Part shown: positions 11,601-23,979 of the stretch, piece by piece | Position numbering within the stretch: the stretch's first letter is position 1 | Layout of the letters: each line of letters opens with the position of its first letter | NCBI GenBank assembly: GCA_013339765.2 | Contig: CM023449.1 | Span: forward strand, 114,809,070-114,873,069 | DNA length: 64,000 nucleotides | DNA from: Haemaphysalis longicornis | Lineage: Eukaryota; Arthropoda; Arachnida; Ixodida; Ixodidae | Direction of reading: 5' to 3' | Position numbers and translations under genes: made by a program | Notes under the pieces: model-generated | Told to the model about the DNA's origin: nothing | Seen by the model: only the letters and a program-made list of their open reading frames with translations | Database searches by the model: none

Positions 11601-12110
11601 GAGATCCTGAATAGCGAAAGTAACCAGTGGGGGGACGCAGTGACACATGTATGACGAAAGAAAACACGAGACGTATGCGGCACATTACGGACTGGGGTGT
11701 TTGCCTGGGTGGTGGCAATCACACTCAGACAATATTGAGAGCAGTTTTATGGGGGGAAAGCTACCAGGCAGGTCACTGGGTGCATAGCCATTTAACTCGT
11801 TGCACTTCCTTCATTTAGAAGGTTACCGTCGCACAACAGCAGTGCTAAAGAGCCTGACATAGTTCAGTGTACGAGTCGGTTACCCCGAGCGCATTCACAC
11901 TTCATTCCATCTTCTGGACGAAATTTCTCCACGCTGGCTTAGGGTAGGAGTACACTCCACCTCATGCACTTGCGTTTGTCATAATGAGTGCAACCCTGCG
12001 TGAGCACGCATTTCCAGAGCCGCAATATTCTGTTGGGAAGTCTGAGGCAAGAAATTCCCGCGCCTTCCGCGAGGGAAACACGAGTAAATGCAGAGCATTG
12101 GGGGTCGTTA
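8620..12110. other. Intergenic, nothing recognised over 3.4 kb
   Basis: No open frame above 87 codons and no domain match. A 23-bp tandem pair (TTGACCAC.AGTATAGGAAT) occurs near 11191-11236. Confidence 0.45.
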
Positions 12111-12118
12111 ACGCCGCG

Positions 12119-12208
12119 TAAAGTCGCGTTAGGGTGGGTAGTTGGGTCGTAGTTGCGTTGGTGTTGGTTTGGGGTAGAGAGAGGAGAAGTAAAGTCGCGT
12201 TAGGGTGG
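12119..12208 (+). repeat. 20-bp direct repeat, 70 bp apart
   Basis: GTAAAGTCGCGTTAGGGTGG occurs at 12119-12138 and 12189-12208 within G-rich DNA just upstream of the LINE fragment. It is either a partial tandem duplication or part of that LINE. No coding content is seen. Confidence 0.7.
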
Positions 12209-12399
12209 AGCGAGCGTCAACCAAGGAAGGAGAGGAGCAACGCAGGGACTTAAGCACGAGCGACCGCTAGCCGCTTTATATTTGCAGCGCGCGCAGTAGA
12301 GGGGAGAGCAGTACGGGGGGGGGAGAGCGCGCATGCGCAAGCAGCGCGTGCCCTTCCACGCCCCACCGCGCTGCTATCACGCACCTGTTACGCTGTGCG

Positions 12400-13015
12400 A
12401 CCAAGCTTCATGCGGTGGAACCGCATGGGTGTCCACTGCGACTTCACTGGCTGCCATCGTACGTGAACATCACGGGCAAAGATGTTGCAGACGCCTTGGC
12501 CAAAAGGTGCTGCTCGCCAGGCAGGGGGTTCCAGCCTCCCCGGGATTGGTGTCATTTGACGCTACAAGGAATATCCTGGCACGAGTGGTGGAGGCCATGC
12601 ATCCAGAGGCCCGAGTAGTCAGTGGCCCAGGCCTCACGGGTCTTGCCCAGACGCATTAGCAGAGACCGCCCGGTCGCTCCTTCTTCGCCTGCGGCTCAAT
12701 TGCTACAGAACGTGGGAGCGCGCTTGCAACCACCAAGGCCGCCGAGCATCCCCCACCTGCGCCGACTGCCCGAGCCCGAGACGCTAGAGCACTTGCTGTG
12801 CTCTTGCCCGCAGCACGACACCGCAAGGGCACAACTCCGGGCCGAACTCCAGCGACTCGGTGCCCCAAGCCACAAGCTAGAAGACTTCCTGTTCCCCCAC
12901 GGGACCGGACGCCATCCGACGGGAGGTCTTCCAGCACCTAGTCAAATTCCTGGTTACAACAGGACTATGCGCTGCGTTTGTATCCATCGAGTCATGGACT
13001 AAACGAACGCGACAT
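12400..13015 (+). pseudogene. LINE ORF2 C-terminus: RNase H end and zinc-like domain
   Basis: The plus strand encodes the end of a non-LTR retrotransposon polyprotein. The first part (about 12415-12500) reads LRLHWLPSYVNITGKDVADALAK, the last RNase H motif (in relatives W.PSH..I.GN..AD.LA; here the histidine is Y and N is K). After a frameshift near 12620-12640, one frame reads LLLRLRLNCYRTWERA, then CADCPEPETLEHLLCSC, a CX2C...HX4C zinc-like motif typical of LINE C-termini, then QRLGAPSHKLEDFLFPHGTG. A second shift near 12915 gives REVFQHLVKFLVTTGLCAAF. The frame runs straight into the transposon at 13016, and LINE-like 3' UTR resumes after it at 13911. Confidence 0.8.
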
Positions 13016-13910
13016 AAGCCCCGTGTACATGGACGCGACGGGAGCGGGGTGAGCTGAGTGGCGGGTTCAGCTTACCTCGACGCGTTCGAGTTTATATGAA
13101 CCCCGTCCAAAGAATAGAGGTGAGGGGAGCGGCGGGGTTCACGGAAAAGGGGCTACCGTATTTTCACGATTCTAACGCGCACCCTATTTGCTAAAAGGTA
13201 GCTTAATATTTGTGTGCGCGTTACAATCGGGCTCAAAAAACGAAATAGGCTTTAAAGCGACCAGCAGCATTGCCATGCGCAAGGGACACGAAGTACCCGG
13301 AAAATACAACTAAATCCAATAAAAACAATCCGTCAACCACCACGTGAGTGACTTTCGGCGCACTGATTCCTCAATGGCATGCCGCATACGCTGGTCAGCT
13401 GTTGCACATTTTTTTGTGCTTCTGCTTAGCCCCTAACGCTTAGAATTATGAAGATCAAGGCACTTGAAATCGCAAGCAACCTTCAGTGTTCCCCGCTATA
13501 AACTTTATTTCCAGCAGCAGCTGGATAAGCAACCTTGTGAAGCACAATTCATTTTTGGCTTCCAGAGCTGCATGCCAAATAAATCTCCCTCGTCCAAGTA
13601 CGTGTGTCATGTCTTTTCCATCTGCGCAGTACCGTCAGTGTCATTTTTTTTTTTCGAATTTTCCTGCGCTAAGTTACCCGCGCGTTACGACTGCGGGCGC
13701 GTTAGAACCGCTCAAATACGGTATTCTGCTCCCCGCGGCCTACCGACTCAGCCCGACGAGCGAGCTAACCACCCCCTGCCTCCGAGTTGACTGGACTCGC
13801 CGCGACGGCTCTCTGACCCACCCCGTCCGCTTATACATGGGGGTGTCGAGTCCAAAAAACCTGTTTATTTCGACTCAACGCGCCCTCGTCGGGTCAATGT
13901 AAACGGGGCT
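13016..13910. mobile_element. TIR transposon inserted in LINE, itself carrying a MITE
   Basis: The left end AGCCCCGTGTACATGGACG (from 13016) and right end read inward AGCCCCGTTTACATTGACC (from 13910) form an imperfect inverted repeat that continues through CGACG. The trinucleotide ATA flanks both sides (13013-13015, 13911-13913). Without the nested MITE (13154-13723) the element is about 325 bp and has no transposase. The superfamily is uncertain: the GCCCCGTTTACA-like terminus recalls PIF/Harbinger, but the flank is ATA rather than the expected TWA. Confidence 0.6.
13154..13723. mobile_element. MITE with TACCGTATTT termini and TA flank
   Basis: The left terminus TACCGTATTTTCACGATTCT and right terminus read inward TACCGTATTTGAGCGGTTCT match at 15 of 20 positions and both continue AACGCGC. 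The outer TA on each side fits a TA target duplication, as used by Tc1/mariner and pogo transposons. The ~570-bp interior has open frames of 108 and 138 codons but no transposase motif. It sits wholly inside the transposon at 13016-13910. Confidence 0.65.
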
Positions 13911-14092
13911 ATAGACTATCTCCCACTCTCCTACCGCTCTTCTCTTCCCCCTTCTCTCTTCCTATCCTTTGAAGCCCCAATCCCCTTCCCTGGACTGGGT
14001 CGTATGAGGGTGAACTCCCCGTTGAGTTCAACAATATCCCCAGGCCTTTCTCTTCCCTCCTTTGTTAATAAATCACCACCACCCACCCGCAC
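13911..14092 (+). mobile_element. LINE 3' UTR resuming after nested insertion
   Basis: The pyrimidine-rich text ends GACTGGGTCGTATGAGGGTG...AACTCCCCGTTGAGTTCAAC...AATATCCCCAG and then ...TTAATAAATCACCACCACCC. A second copy of the same unit is at 25795-25945. It follows the LINE C-terminus at 12400-13015 once the transposon between them is removed, so I read it as that LINE's 3' UTR with an ACC-rich tail. Confidence 0.6.
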
Positions 14093-14149
14093 CTGTTACT
14101 GCCGAGACCGCGACGGAGCGAACGGGCTGACTACGACTCATGCGCGCGC

Positions 14150-14262
14150 CAGCTGCTGTTGAGAGAGAGGAGGGAAGGAGGAGAGGCGCACCTGCTGCGG
14201 ACGCGGAGCTGTGGACGCCATCCGACGCAGGAAGAGGCGAGGCTAAGAAATGCTCTGCATTT
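14150..14262 (+). repeat. Purine-rich short element ending in micro-hairpin (copy 1)
   Basis: GGAGGAGAGGCGCACCTGC, then GCGGAGCTG...GGACGCC, ends in AAATGC-TCT-GCATTT (stem 14248-14253 / 14257-14262). The same order occurs at 23600-23825, 48300-48373 and, inverted with a tRNA-like head, at 56331-56580. It is probably the 3' part of a SINE family. Confidence 0.6.
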
Positions 14263-14289
14263 AAAAACACTACACCATGGTTTCAGAAA

Positions 14290-17200
14290 AGTAATGCGCG
14301 TTGTTGTATTCTAGGAACACGTGCTCGAGTGTCTCGAGCATACCCCACTAGGAGCCCACCCCGCGCGACAGATATGTCACCTTCCTCCTCCCATGGTCCC
14401 ATCGGTAGCACCACAGTGCGTTACCTGAAGCAAACGTTTTGGATCCCAGTCATAAACGACAAACACATTATCCGTTTCAGCACACCTCGCTTAGCCTCCT
14501 CGACTATCCGTTGCCGCTGGGGGATACGGCGAGGTCGAAAGCAAAATGATCGCACCTTCACCGCGCCTAACGCTATCCTTACGTCACGACAACCGCACGG
14601 GGTTTATTATTCTCTTTTCTTTCACGCTGTGTACACGGACGGACAGCAGAATTTTTTCCCAAACTGCCACATCATCTGCTAACGCAAAAAATATAGCACC
14701 CTACCTCACCCGCATGCATCGCCACTACGAAAGCAGTATCCGATGTTTATATGGCTGAAAACGATAAACCTTTCAAATTTTACTAAGCTGAGAAACTTTA
14801 CTGTAACAGTCAAGCTTGCTGAGAATGTTGCTGCATTGTGACATTAAAAAAAACAGCAAAAAACCGGAAGACACAAGTCAACGACCGGACAAAACACACT
14901 CCAGCGAGTGCGTTGTCCTGTCATTGACTTGCGTCAGCTTTCTTTCTCGCTAGTTTTTACAAAATGACGAACTAGCAAGTGTGTAAGTAAGGCACTACAA
15001 AAACGTCACGTTGCCTTTCTTCTACTCCTTTCGACTGCGCTCCAGTGAATCATGCTTTTTTGTCGTGCCTTCCTTCGGCGTCATTGTCCTGTCACCGTCG
15101 CACCGTTGATTGGTGGTATTTTTATTACCTTGCGGGGGATCGCAGCTTCCGTTAAATTCGATACGCACAGCTGCATCATCGTGCGACCAGTTGAATGAGA
15201 TTATCTCCTCGTGGATGCTTCTCCTTAGCTCGGAAAGGGCTAAGTACTAAAAAAGGGCTTGGAGTTCGGTATGAAATTCGAACTTCCTCCCTGCAAGTAT
15301 GAACTGGTGCAGCTCCTTTCCTTTAACCCCAGTAACGCTTCTTTGCCACTTATAGTGCGATTAGTGGAGTTTAGAAAACGCCAGGGGGTAATATGTAGTC
15401 AACGGCCTCCAACTGCACACTCACAGTTAATGGCCGCTCTTCCCCTGGAACCGAACGGCTGCATTCCCTTGTTGCGAAGCGCCAGTAATCAACTTGAGCA
15501 ACAAGCTCAAGCCCGGCAAGACTGGTCAGATAAGACCCTACAGACGAGGACTGTCGTGGTATGTTTCCATTGGTTGATCTAAACTGAAGAAGCACGCTTC
15601 TAGTCAGTAGCTTCAGGAATTTCTTCTTTGTGGGAAATCCTGTGTGAAAGCACAGACGCGGCCAGCGATGTTTTGGAAAACTTGGAGGAGGGCAGGTCCA
15701 GTTGCTTTGTTACGTGAAAGGTTTGTTTCATTCACCGTTGTTTTGTTCTGTTTCCAGTAAGATCCCTGCGTCTAAGAACGCCAACCGCTCGTTGAAAAAA
15801 ACTGTTTTGTTGATCATCAGTTAAGCATTGTCCCAGGATGGGAGTACTTTGCCTAATTGTTCTATATTGTAATCGTCCGTCCGCGAGTAAACTAAGGTGC
15901 TATACAGTAGCAGGTCCTCGCACTGCTACCGTCCCCGCCGTCCACACCGTCCGAACACCGTCCGCTAGCTGAGCAATGCAATCTTCCCGAACATTTTACT
16001 GTGCCCTTTAGGTTGTGCATGTAGATTTCCCCGAGGTAAAGAAAAAGCCCGGTGTGCCAAGAACCCAATTTGCCCTTGGTGCTTTTGATCAGTAACTAGA
16101 TTTAATACAGCTAGTTTAGGAAACGAACATGCAAATAGCGCCTCATAGAAAAATTGAATCATTACTTAGCCTTGGAAAAATACTGTAAGATCCTGAGGTC
16201 GTGTTTTGATACATAAAAACAGTTTTTGACTTAAGGCGTCTTGAAATGTGTCCAACACCACGGCCTGAGCTTGCGACATCTTTTGTATTACCACTAAACA
16301 TCAAATAAACGTAAATGGAGCCATTTCCGAATTGACGCCATTCATTTCCGCGCAAATACGTTCTAAAGGTGGGTGGACATGCTGCCTCTAGACTTTACTT
16401 TCGCATGGCAATCGGTCTCACACAGCGAGCATAGGTTGCAACCCCCCCCCCCCCCCCCCTCTTGACGCCCTGCGAGAAGTGCGAGCAGTCGTTCAAGACA
16501 GTGCAAACTAATTTCTATCTAACATAAAGCCCTAACAATGGCGGTGGACACACAGAAAACAAGAAGGACGCTTGTACTGGAATGAATCAAATTCGGCCGA
16601 GGGAAAACACACATTGTATTCCCATCTAAAACGACAACCACCTGCGTATAAGCCAAAGCGGGGAATGAGCAACGTGGTAATTTTCAGTTACCTTTTGCTC
16701 TGTTGAGACTGTGTGTCAAGTTTGATTTCCCAAATACTTTGGTGTACGCAAACAAACGGCGACTGGATACGCCATACAGAGGTTTATGGGGAAAAAAAGA
16801 ACAGAAGAAAAACTGTTCAGAAAGTGCGGAGAGATGGCCATAGTTCGGTGTGTCTTTACTAGCTGCAATAAGTAGGCACTGCTTTCATTCGTTTCTTTTT
16901 GCGTCCGCCCATCCCAGAGGAGCTACTGATTAACAGAAAATCGCGGAAGTTATTTTAGAAAAGATTTGTTCTGAACTCTGTTCCTTAACCAAGGAAGAAA
17001 ACGTACACAAACATAGTGAGCATAGGTTCCGCAAAGCTTTTTGGAGAAGCGATACTAGCCAAAGCCAATAATATATGACTCAAACACGTTATTCTGCGCA
17101 ATTGAAACTGCAATAATTTATACATGGGGTTCCAGTATTGTTAGTTCGATAGTGCCCCGCACGGTTGTAAATTAGGAGATCTCTTAGCAGCTCTAGCTTG

Positions 17201-18210
17201 ACCAAATCTCTAGAACCATTTAGGACCTCTTTTGCACACCACTACTTGTTTTTCTTTGTTTCCAATTTGTTGCACGACGAGAGATGAAAGGCTCGTCACA
17301 GCAAGAACGCATTTCCTCCCATTTCAAACCATAATTACCGCCAGAAGCAGCAGGACTTGCACGGAAGTTTATTTTTTTAGCCTTCGAGTGAACTTAGCGT
17401 GGTATATGGCAAATAATATACGGGCGATAAACATGTGTTTTTTTTACTTTGCACGCGAGCGATTTTTATTGAGAACATTTGGACGTGCCTTTGGCCATTA
17501 CGACCACCAGAAAATCCGGGTTGGCTTGCCAGGCTATATGAATTGGTTGAAAGCATCAGAAAAAAAACGACCTAAACCTCGTACAACTTCAGGAATGGCT
17601 AACTGCTTACATTAGCGTTTCATACTTCTATGTCCACTTCACCTGAAGTTCGGCGCATGTATTTCCTTGTACTGCTTAGTTGTTGTATCTCCTTCTTTTT
17701 GTCTTCGCTCCCCAACGTATGTTTATGTGCTACCACTGGAGCTAGGTGCACAAAAATGGTACCAAAATGCGTAAAAAAGCAGCCATCTCTTTCGCAGTCA
17801 ACCAAAACACCGGTGTGTCTAGTTGGAACGTCAACCGTTACTAACCACACTCAAGGTTCTCAACTCAAATGGTTATAGAGCAAAAAAAATAAAATATAGA
17901 TATCTAAGTACAACTTTGTACAGAGATTAGGACTATGGAACTTTCTGTGCAGTGAAACCAAACAAAATTATCTCAGCCTTCCGGTTAGGACAAGTGACTT
18001 TTTTTATCTGAAGGCACTGGCTAAGTGGGTTAGATGGCGCCGGTGACGGAGACGTAAGAGCTGTAGCGTGGAAGGAGTATTGTGAGCTGTTATCGTGCCA
18101 GAAACTGTGTCTAGTAACTGTTCTGTGTGGAGAAGATATATGAGCCTAGTGAGTTCAGTATGAATACAGCCAAACGCACATATCATATCAAACATATTCA
18201 AACGCACATT
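14290..18210. other. Intergenic, nothing recognised over 3.9 kb
   Basis: No domain-bearing open frame. An 18-C run lies at 16442-16459. The 180-codon plus frame starting at 14140 begins inside the purine-rich repeat and shows no motif. Confidence 0.45.
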
Positions 18211-18217
18211 ACCCTAA

Positions 18218-19810
18218 GTGTATTTATTTATTATTTATTTATTATACCTCAAATGCCCCAGTACGGGGTGTTACATGAGGGGTGGGCTGTGGTACAAATT
18301 TCTTTCAATGTGGGTTTTGAACAGAACCGGACTTGAGTGGTGCACGACGTCGGGTGGAAGAACATTCCAATCCTTTGCTGTTTGAACAAAAAACTAGCGA
18401 AGGTGGGCGAAAACTAACGGGCATGCGCAGGATAAACAGTGTTGCGGTGGCTAGTACGAGAAGAGATTCGATGTGCGGGCATGATACTGGATGCGTCAGA
18501 GGATGAATGAAAGAATTTGTGAAAAAGGGTTAGTCTAGCGGCCTTGCATCGCAATTCTAGATTCTGAAGTTGTGCTTGGCTTTTCAGATTAGTGACACTT
18601 GACTGATATAAATAATCAGAGTAAATAAACCTTGCTGCCCTATTCTGAATAGATTCCAACATTTTAGATAGATTAGATTGGTGCGGGTCCCAGACGGTGC
18701 AAGCGTATTCGAGTTTCGGGCGTACTAATGTTAGGTAGGCTAAACGTTTTACAGGAGGAGGGTAAAGGCGTAAGTTTCGTCTGAGGTAGCCAAGAACTTT
18801 ATTTGCTTCGTTACAGATATTTATTATGTGGGGGTGTCCAATTAAGATCGGGAGTTACGTTTATACCTAAATACCTATAGGAGTCCACGGGGGATAACTT
18901 AGAGCCGAAAATAAAGTATGTTGGAGCCGGCTAATGTTTCCTACGATGAAAAGAAAACGACAGACGTTTTGTTAATGTTTAGAGTCATTAGCCAATTTCT
19001 GCACCATGTTTCAATTGTTAATAGATTGTTTTGGAGAATGCAGGAGTCATTAGGTTCATTAATTGGGCGATAAATGACGCAGTCATCTGCGAATAAACGG
19101 ATACGTGATGATATATTATTAGGCAGGTCGTTTATACAAATTAAGAACAGGAGGGGACCGAGGACCGTACCCTGGGGCACGCCTGAGACTACTTGACAAC
19201 GGGATGATGATGCCTGGTTGGCACAAACAAACTGTTCACGGTTTTGAAAGAAAATTTTGGATCCAGTTTAAAACGGCAGGGTCAAGGTTTAAGCGCGAAA
19301 GTTTTAGAAAGAGACGTTTATGGGTACCTTATCAAAAGCTTTTTCGAATCTAGAAAGAGAGCGTTAACAGGAATATTATGATCAAGACATGAGCTGATAT
19401 CGTTAATAAAAAGCGTGAGTTGGGTGTCACATGAGAGGCCTTTCTGAAAATCGTGCTGACTGGGGTGGAAAAGATTTACAGACGAAAGAATTTGACGGTT
19501 TTGAGAGTAGATAATATGTTTCATAAGTTTACACTTTATGCATATTAGTGATATTGGACGGTAGCTGAAGGGTGAGGATGACGGACCTTTCTTGGGAATT
19601 GGAATGATCTTGCCGACCCTTCCAGTCTCGTGGCACCACTCCAGATGACAGTGATTGCTGGAAGATATGAGACAATATAACAGCCGAAAAATGTTTATAG
19701 GTGTATATACAAGATCCCTAAGGGGAATTATGCCTTTGTAAGACGTTGTCCAGTGTGTAGGCTTGTTGAGTTGCTAGCTTCTGCAATAGCTTCTCTGTTT
19801 TGAGAAGAGA
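18218..19810 (-). pseudogene. 5'-truncated LINE reverse transcriptase (CR1/jockey-like)
   Basis: The minus strand encodes in order: SGVVPRDWKG and IPIPKKGPSSSPFSYRPISL (fingers, about 19660-19560); SQHDFQKGLSCDTQLTLF and NALFLDSKK (A-box region, about 19470-19340, where relatives have ALFLDF.KAFD); a gap with frameshifts; MPQGTVLGPLLFLICINDLP (B box, 19180-19120); IRLFADDCVIY (catalytic FADD, about 19090); WLMTLNINKT; and, near 18660-18600, LESIQNRAARFIYS, a conserved C-terminal motif of CR1/jockey-type proteins. The 3' end is an AT-rich tail of TTTATT/AATAAA repeats at about 18218-18245. No endonuclease or ORF1 is present. There are several frameshifts and stops, so it is inactive. Confidence 0.85.
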
Positions 19811-21930
19811 CGTCTGGCTAGCTAATAGACCAGCGGGACGGGTTTCAGATGCTGTGGCGGTTTACCTTACCTATAACAGGCAATTATCCTTCTTGCAGAG
19901 TCGGCACTGGTCTATTGCGACGACTGCCTGAGCTGCATCGCGTTAAGCCGAGTTTTTGTCTATTTTATTAGAAGTATAGGACTGCAGTTTGCATTCAATA
20001 AGCTAGAGAATCCAAACCACCATCACAGCGTAGCGCCCACCGTACAATTAACACCAACAACGTAACAATCTTTTCAATCCGTTTTTATACTACCTCATCT
20101 CCTGGAATATTGATTTGCAGATATTTTCTTGTTGCTGTTGACATTTTCTTGATCACGTGAAGGCTTTAATGGTTGCACATGTTAGACATTCGTAAAACCT
20201 AAGCCTGCCGATTTTATAGCGCGTGAGTACGTGGACGTTAGGAAAATGTAAATGGCACCAGCTACGGCAACTCTGTAACGTACTTCAATTCATTAACAAT
20301 GCACGCAGAATCGCAGCAAAAATGCTGACACGGAAAAGCATTCAGCAATTTATTTGTGGTAAAGCACTTAAAAAACCTGCAAACTCACTTCAATGTTATA
20401 GAAATATTTTGCTGGACACTTGAGGATTGATTGTTTTGATCTGTGGACCGTCTAGTGCAATATGAAGGTGCCCATTTAGAAGCGCTTTTGGCGAGGTTTC
20501 TGTCGCTTTGTTTAAAGGTTTGCGATTCAATTCTTGGTCGCTTTGATTGAAACAAATTATTTGGTTCCCGTATTCTTCACTTTCATGGTTTCAAAGAAAA
20601 CACTTATGCGGGAAAGTTAAAATGCAAGACCCTAAATCCGAATATTTGAGTGATCATTCTTCATGTACTGCTCAAAGCGTAAAGGTTCCGAATATGAGAA
20701 TTTACGTGAATGCATAAAGCTTAACTTCGAAGCGAGCAGAGTAGAGGTTATAATGAAGAAAGTCCACTTGTACCGGACGATCGGTCTTTCTGTTTGTTCA
20801 CCATCGAGGACATAAAAAAATACAGAGCAGATAAAGCGAATTTTGAAGTTGTTGTCACTGCAAAAAACAGGGCCTTCAATTCCAGCAGTCACAATGAACA
20901 AGACAAACCGAATCTGTGGGCGGCGAGACAAGTACTTGTTAACCCTGAGGTACGATCGCCCACCTTTAAATTCAGAAAGCGCAGCGCGCTGTATTTATTG
21001 TCAGATTAAAAAATTTGTGGACAACCTGGAGCTATAGCATACTGCAATGGCTCCTATCCTTTCCGCCACAGCTCATTCCTAGTGCCCTGCGCGGCTTTCA
21101 CTTGCAGTTTTGCTAGCGTCAGGCATGCGGCAAACTGAAGTGGGAATCAGCGTTCTTCTATCGCAGTCGATCCGCCGACTACGTTCATAGTTGTCAGAAA
21201 AGCCCCGTCAATGCGTTCGACAACCGTGAGTCCGCATAATTGCCGCTCACTGTTTTTTATTGCGAGACCATTTTGAATGCCAAATAAACAGGGCCTCTTC
21301 AATATATCAGCATAAGTTACTGTCGTCCCTCATAAACATAAAATGAACTATGCGGCAATTGAGTTATCCGACTGCTACAATTACCTAATATATCCAACTT
21401 CTTTATGAGCCATGAGTCACTCGGCAACGAAACGGTAAGTATAACCGTGAGCGTGTTGCCCGTTTCAATAAAACTGCTTCTACGTTATCAAAAAAGAACT
21501 TGACCTACAGTCACACGTGTGTATATCAACGGTTCATCCATTGGAATGTTTTACAGGATGAATATTTCGTACTGTAAGGAGTAAACTGGAAACAGTACCG
21601 TTGGCATGTCGCAAGTGCGCTTATGATATTATACTGGAAGGCAGGTGCAGGTACAAATATCAGGCTTGGATACTGGCTTTGTCATTTTACTAAGTGCTCT
21701 ACACGCGCTGTGTATATTAGGGGTGTGGTTGCGGAAGCAACGACACCAAGTTTTGCAACCGTTTCTAGCTGCGGGCCATCATCAAGCCATCTTGATTGAA
21801 ACTTAATTCGAGCACGAAAACGTGACGTCAAGCCGGCATTTCCGCTTTTTAATGCGTAGCATTCTTCGCCGAGTAACCCCAGAGCCAGGACCGCGTAACA
21901 CTGTGCATTTCCACAAAAACGCAGATAGCG
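19811..21930. other. Intergenic; one micro-hairpin
   Basis: No recognised gene. AATGC-GTA-GCATT at 21851-21863 has the micro-hairpin form shared by several repeats here. Open frames up to 99 codons near 20632-21009 overlap on both strands and have no motif. Confidence 0.4.
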
Positions 21931-23970
21931 CGGACGTTGGACCTGTAATCGCTATAATGGCGTAAATGGACATAACCGGTCACACAAAATTTTTAAATCT
22001 AAAAAGTAAGAAAAATACAAAAAATGACAGAAAATGGCAAAAGGTACACCACCTGGCATTTCCACAATATTGCAGATTTCGTAAAAGTTCCACCTGTAGT
22101 CATTTAATAGCGGGGAGATAATGGGTCGAACAACATTTGGAAAAACCTAAACAATAGGAAAAGTGTAAAATTATTATGGAAAATACCAAAACGTGTAACG
22201 CTCCGCAGTTTCCACAATATTGCAGATGTCTATCTGGAACAATAAATAATAAGAATGTATTACTAAAACATTAGCGAAAATAACAAAACGTATAACGATT
22301 GCAGTTTTTGCAAAAATTTTTTTGTAATCACTACAATAGCCAAAATGGAGATGATTGATGGAACGAAATTTTGAAAGGCCTAAAAATAAAGGGATATAGT
22401 AAATAATTACAGAAACTGGCGAATCGTGTGATGCCCTTCATTTCTACAATGATGCAAATTTCGGGAAGTTCCAAATGTAATTGTTGTAACAAGTAAATGG
22501 AGATAATTGGTCGCAGGAAATTTGGAAACAAAAAAAAACAATACTAGAAAAATGACGTAATATGGCAAAACGTATAACGCATGGCATTTCCAGAAAAATG
22601 CAGATTTTGCGAAAGTTCCGCCTGGAATCGTTATAATAGCCTAAGAGGAGATAATTGACGAACGAAATTCGAAGAACTACAAAAATAATAACGATATAAA
22701 GTAATAACAGAAATGTCGAAATCTCTAACGACCTAGATTTCACAATTGCCGATTTCGGAAAGTTCCAAATGTAATCTCTGTAATAACGTAATTGGAGGCA
22801 ATGGGTCGGATGAAATTTAGAAAAACTAAAAACTCAAAAATAAAAAATACGGAACATGGCAAAACGCATTCCGCATGGCATTTCCTCAATATTGCAGATT
22901 TCGCAAAAGTTCCTCCTGTAACCATTAAATAACGTAAATGGAGATAATTGGTAGGACCAAATTACGAAAACCTAAAAAATATGCAAAATAAATAAAGAGA
23001 ACGGAAGATAGCAAAATGTTAAAACGCATAATATTTCCGCAATAACTGCAGATTTCGCCAAAGTTTCGCCTGCAATCGTTGTAATAGCGTAAATAGAAAT
23101 AAGTGGCCTAACAAAATTTTTGAACAAAATTAAACAAATAAGACAAAAAATTTCACCACATTCCCGTAGGGGAACTCTGAGTAGTATGCGAAGCAGCCAT
23201 GGGGTCAATGCAAGTTCCTATTTCGTAGTTCGGGTAAGTGAACATCAGTTGCAGCTTCTTGGCGGCGTTGACGTTTCCGTTCGGCTTCGCGAGCCCGAAG
23301 TTGGGGATCGGCCTGTCGCCGGTGCCGTTTCATGGCAGCGGCTCGAGCCCTCTTCTCCGCGGTGCTGCCCGCGGCGCTGACACTGGCGTTGACGCTGGCG
23401 TTGCAGGTGGCGTTACCGGGGGCGTGCCTGTGGCACTAATCCCGGCGTTGCGCGAGGAGAATGAGGGGAGCGGAACGCGCGCGCGCCTCATTTATACCAT
23501 GGAGCTACAGTGGCGCCCCCAGCGGAGTATGCCGCGGCTACGGTCGCGCCTCTAACCCTAAGCTGCTTGGAATTATCGCGCGAGGAGCCGCAGGTGTTGC
23601 CATTCGTTGCGGAATCCCGGAGAGCAGAGGAGCTTCGGAGAGGAGAGGAGGTATGCCGGAGAGGGAGAGCAGTGTCAGAGATGAGAGGAGGAATGCCGGA
23701 GAGGAGAGGAAGATGAGACAAGAGAAGAGAGGAGGAGAAGGAGGGTGCGCATGCGCCAGTGGGGGTGGTGGACGCCGCACAATGGCGGAGGGAAACAGGC
23801 GCGGACCATAAGCTGCTTCGCATCTAAAATAGTACATAATTTGGGATAATGGCGAACCGTGTAATGTCCTGCATTTCCAAAATAATGCAGATCTCGGGTA
23901 AGCTCCACCTGTCGTCGTTAATAGCGTAAAGGGAGATCATTGGTCGGACAGGATTTAGAAAAACCAAAAA
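21930..23970. repeat. AT-rich satellite, ~148-bp period, interrupted
   Basis: A degenerate unit repeats. It contains GCAT-TTCC..AATATTGCAGATTTCG, then AAAGTTCC.CCTGTAATC, then GCGTAAATGGAGATAATTGG, then AAAATTT..AAAAACCTA. The GCAGAT anchor (or a one-base variant) falls at 22072, 22222, 22453, 22600, 22748, 22894, 23048 and 23887. Spacings are 150, 231, 147, 148, 146, 154 and 839. The 231 step contains a damaged copy. The 839 step equals one unit plus the ~690-bp GC-rich insertion at about 23150-23830. Frames are closed and no protein is encoded. Confidence 0.8.
23150..23830 (+). mobile_element. GC-rich repeat inserted in the satellite (copy 2 of micro-hairpin family)
   Basis: This CpG- and GC-rich block sits between two AT-rich satellite units. 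It contains a GGCGTTGACG-like run, then CGAGGAGAATGAGGGGAGCG, then a long purine tract of GGAGAGGAGGA-like units (23600-23740), then GTGCGCATGCGCC and GGACGCCGC, and ends in AGCTGC-TTC-GCATCT (23811-23825, one mispair). The end matches the other members of the micro-hairpin family. Exact borders and a target duplication could not be fixed. Confidence 0.55.
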
Positions 23971-23979
23971 GTTTGGCTC

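Noticed and set aside
14140..14682. 180-codon plus-strand open frame
   Set aside because: Its first part lies inside the purine-rich short element and the rest has no motif. It is treated as a by-product of the repeat.
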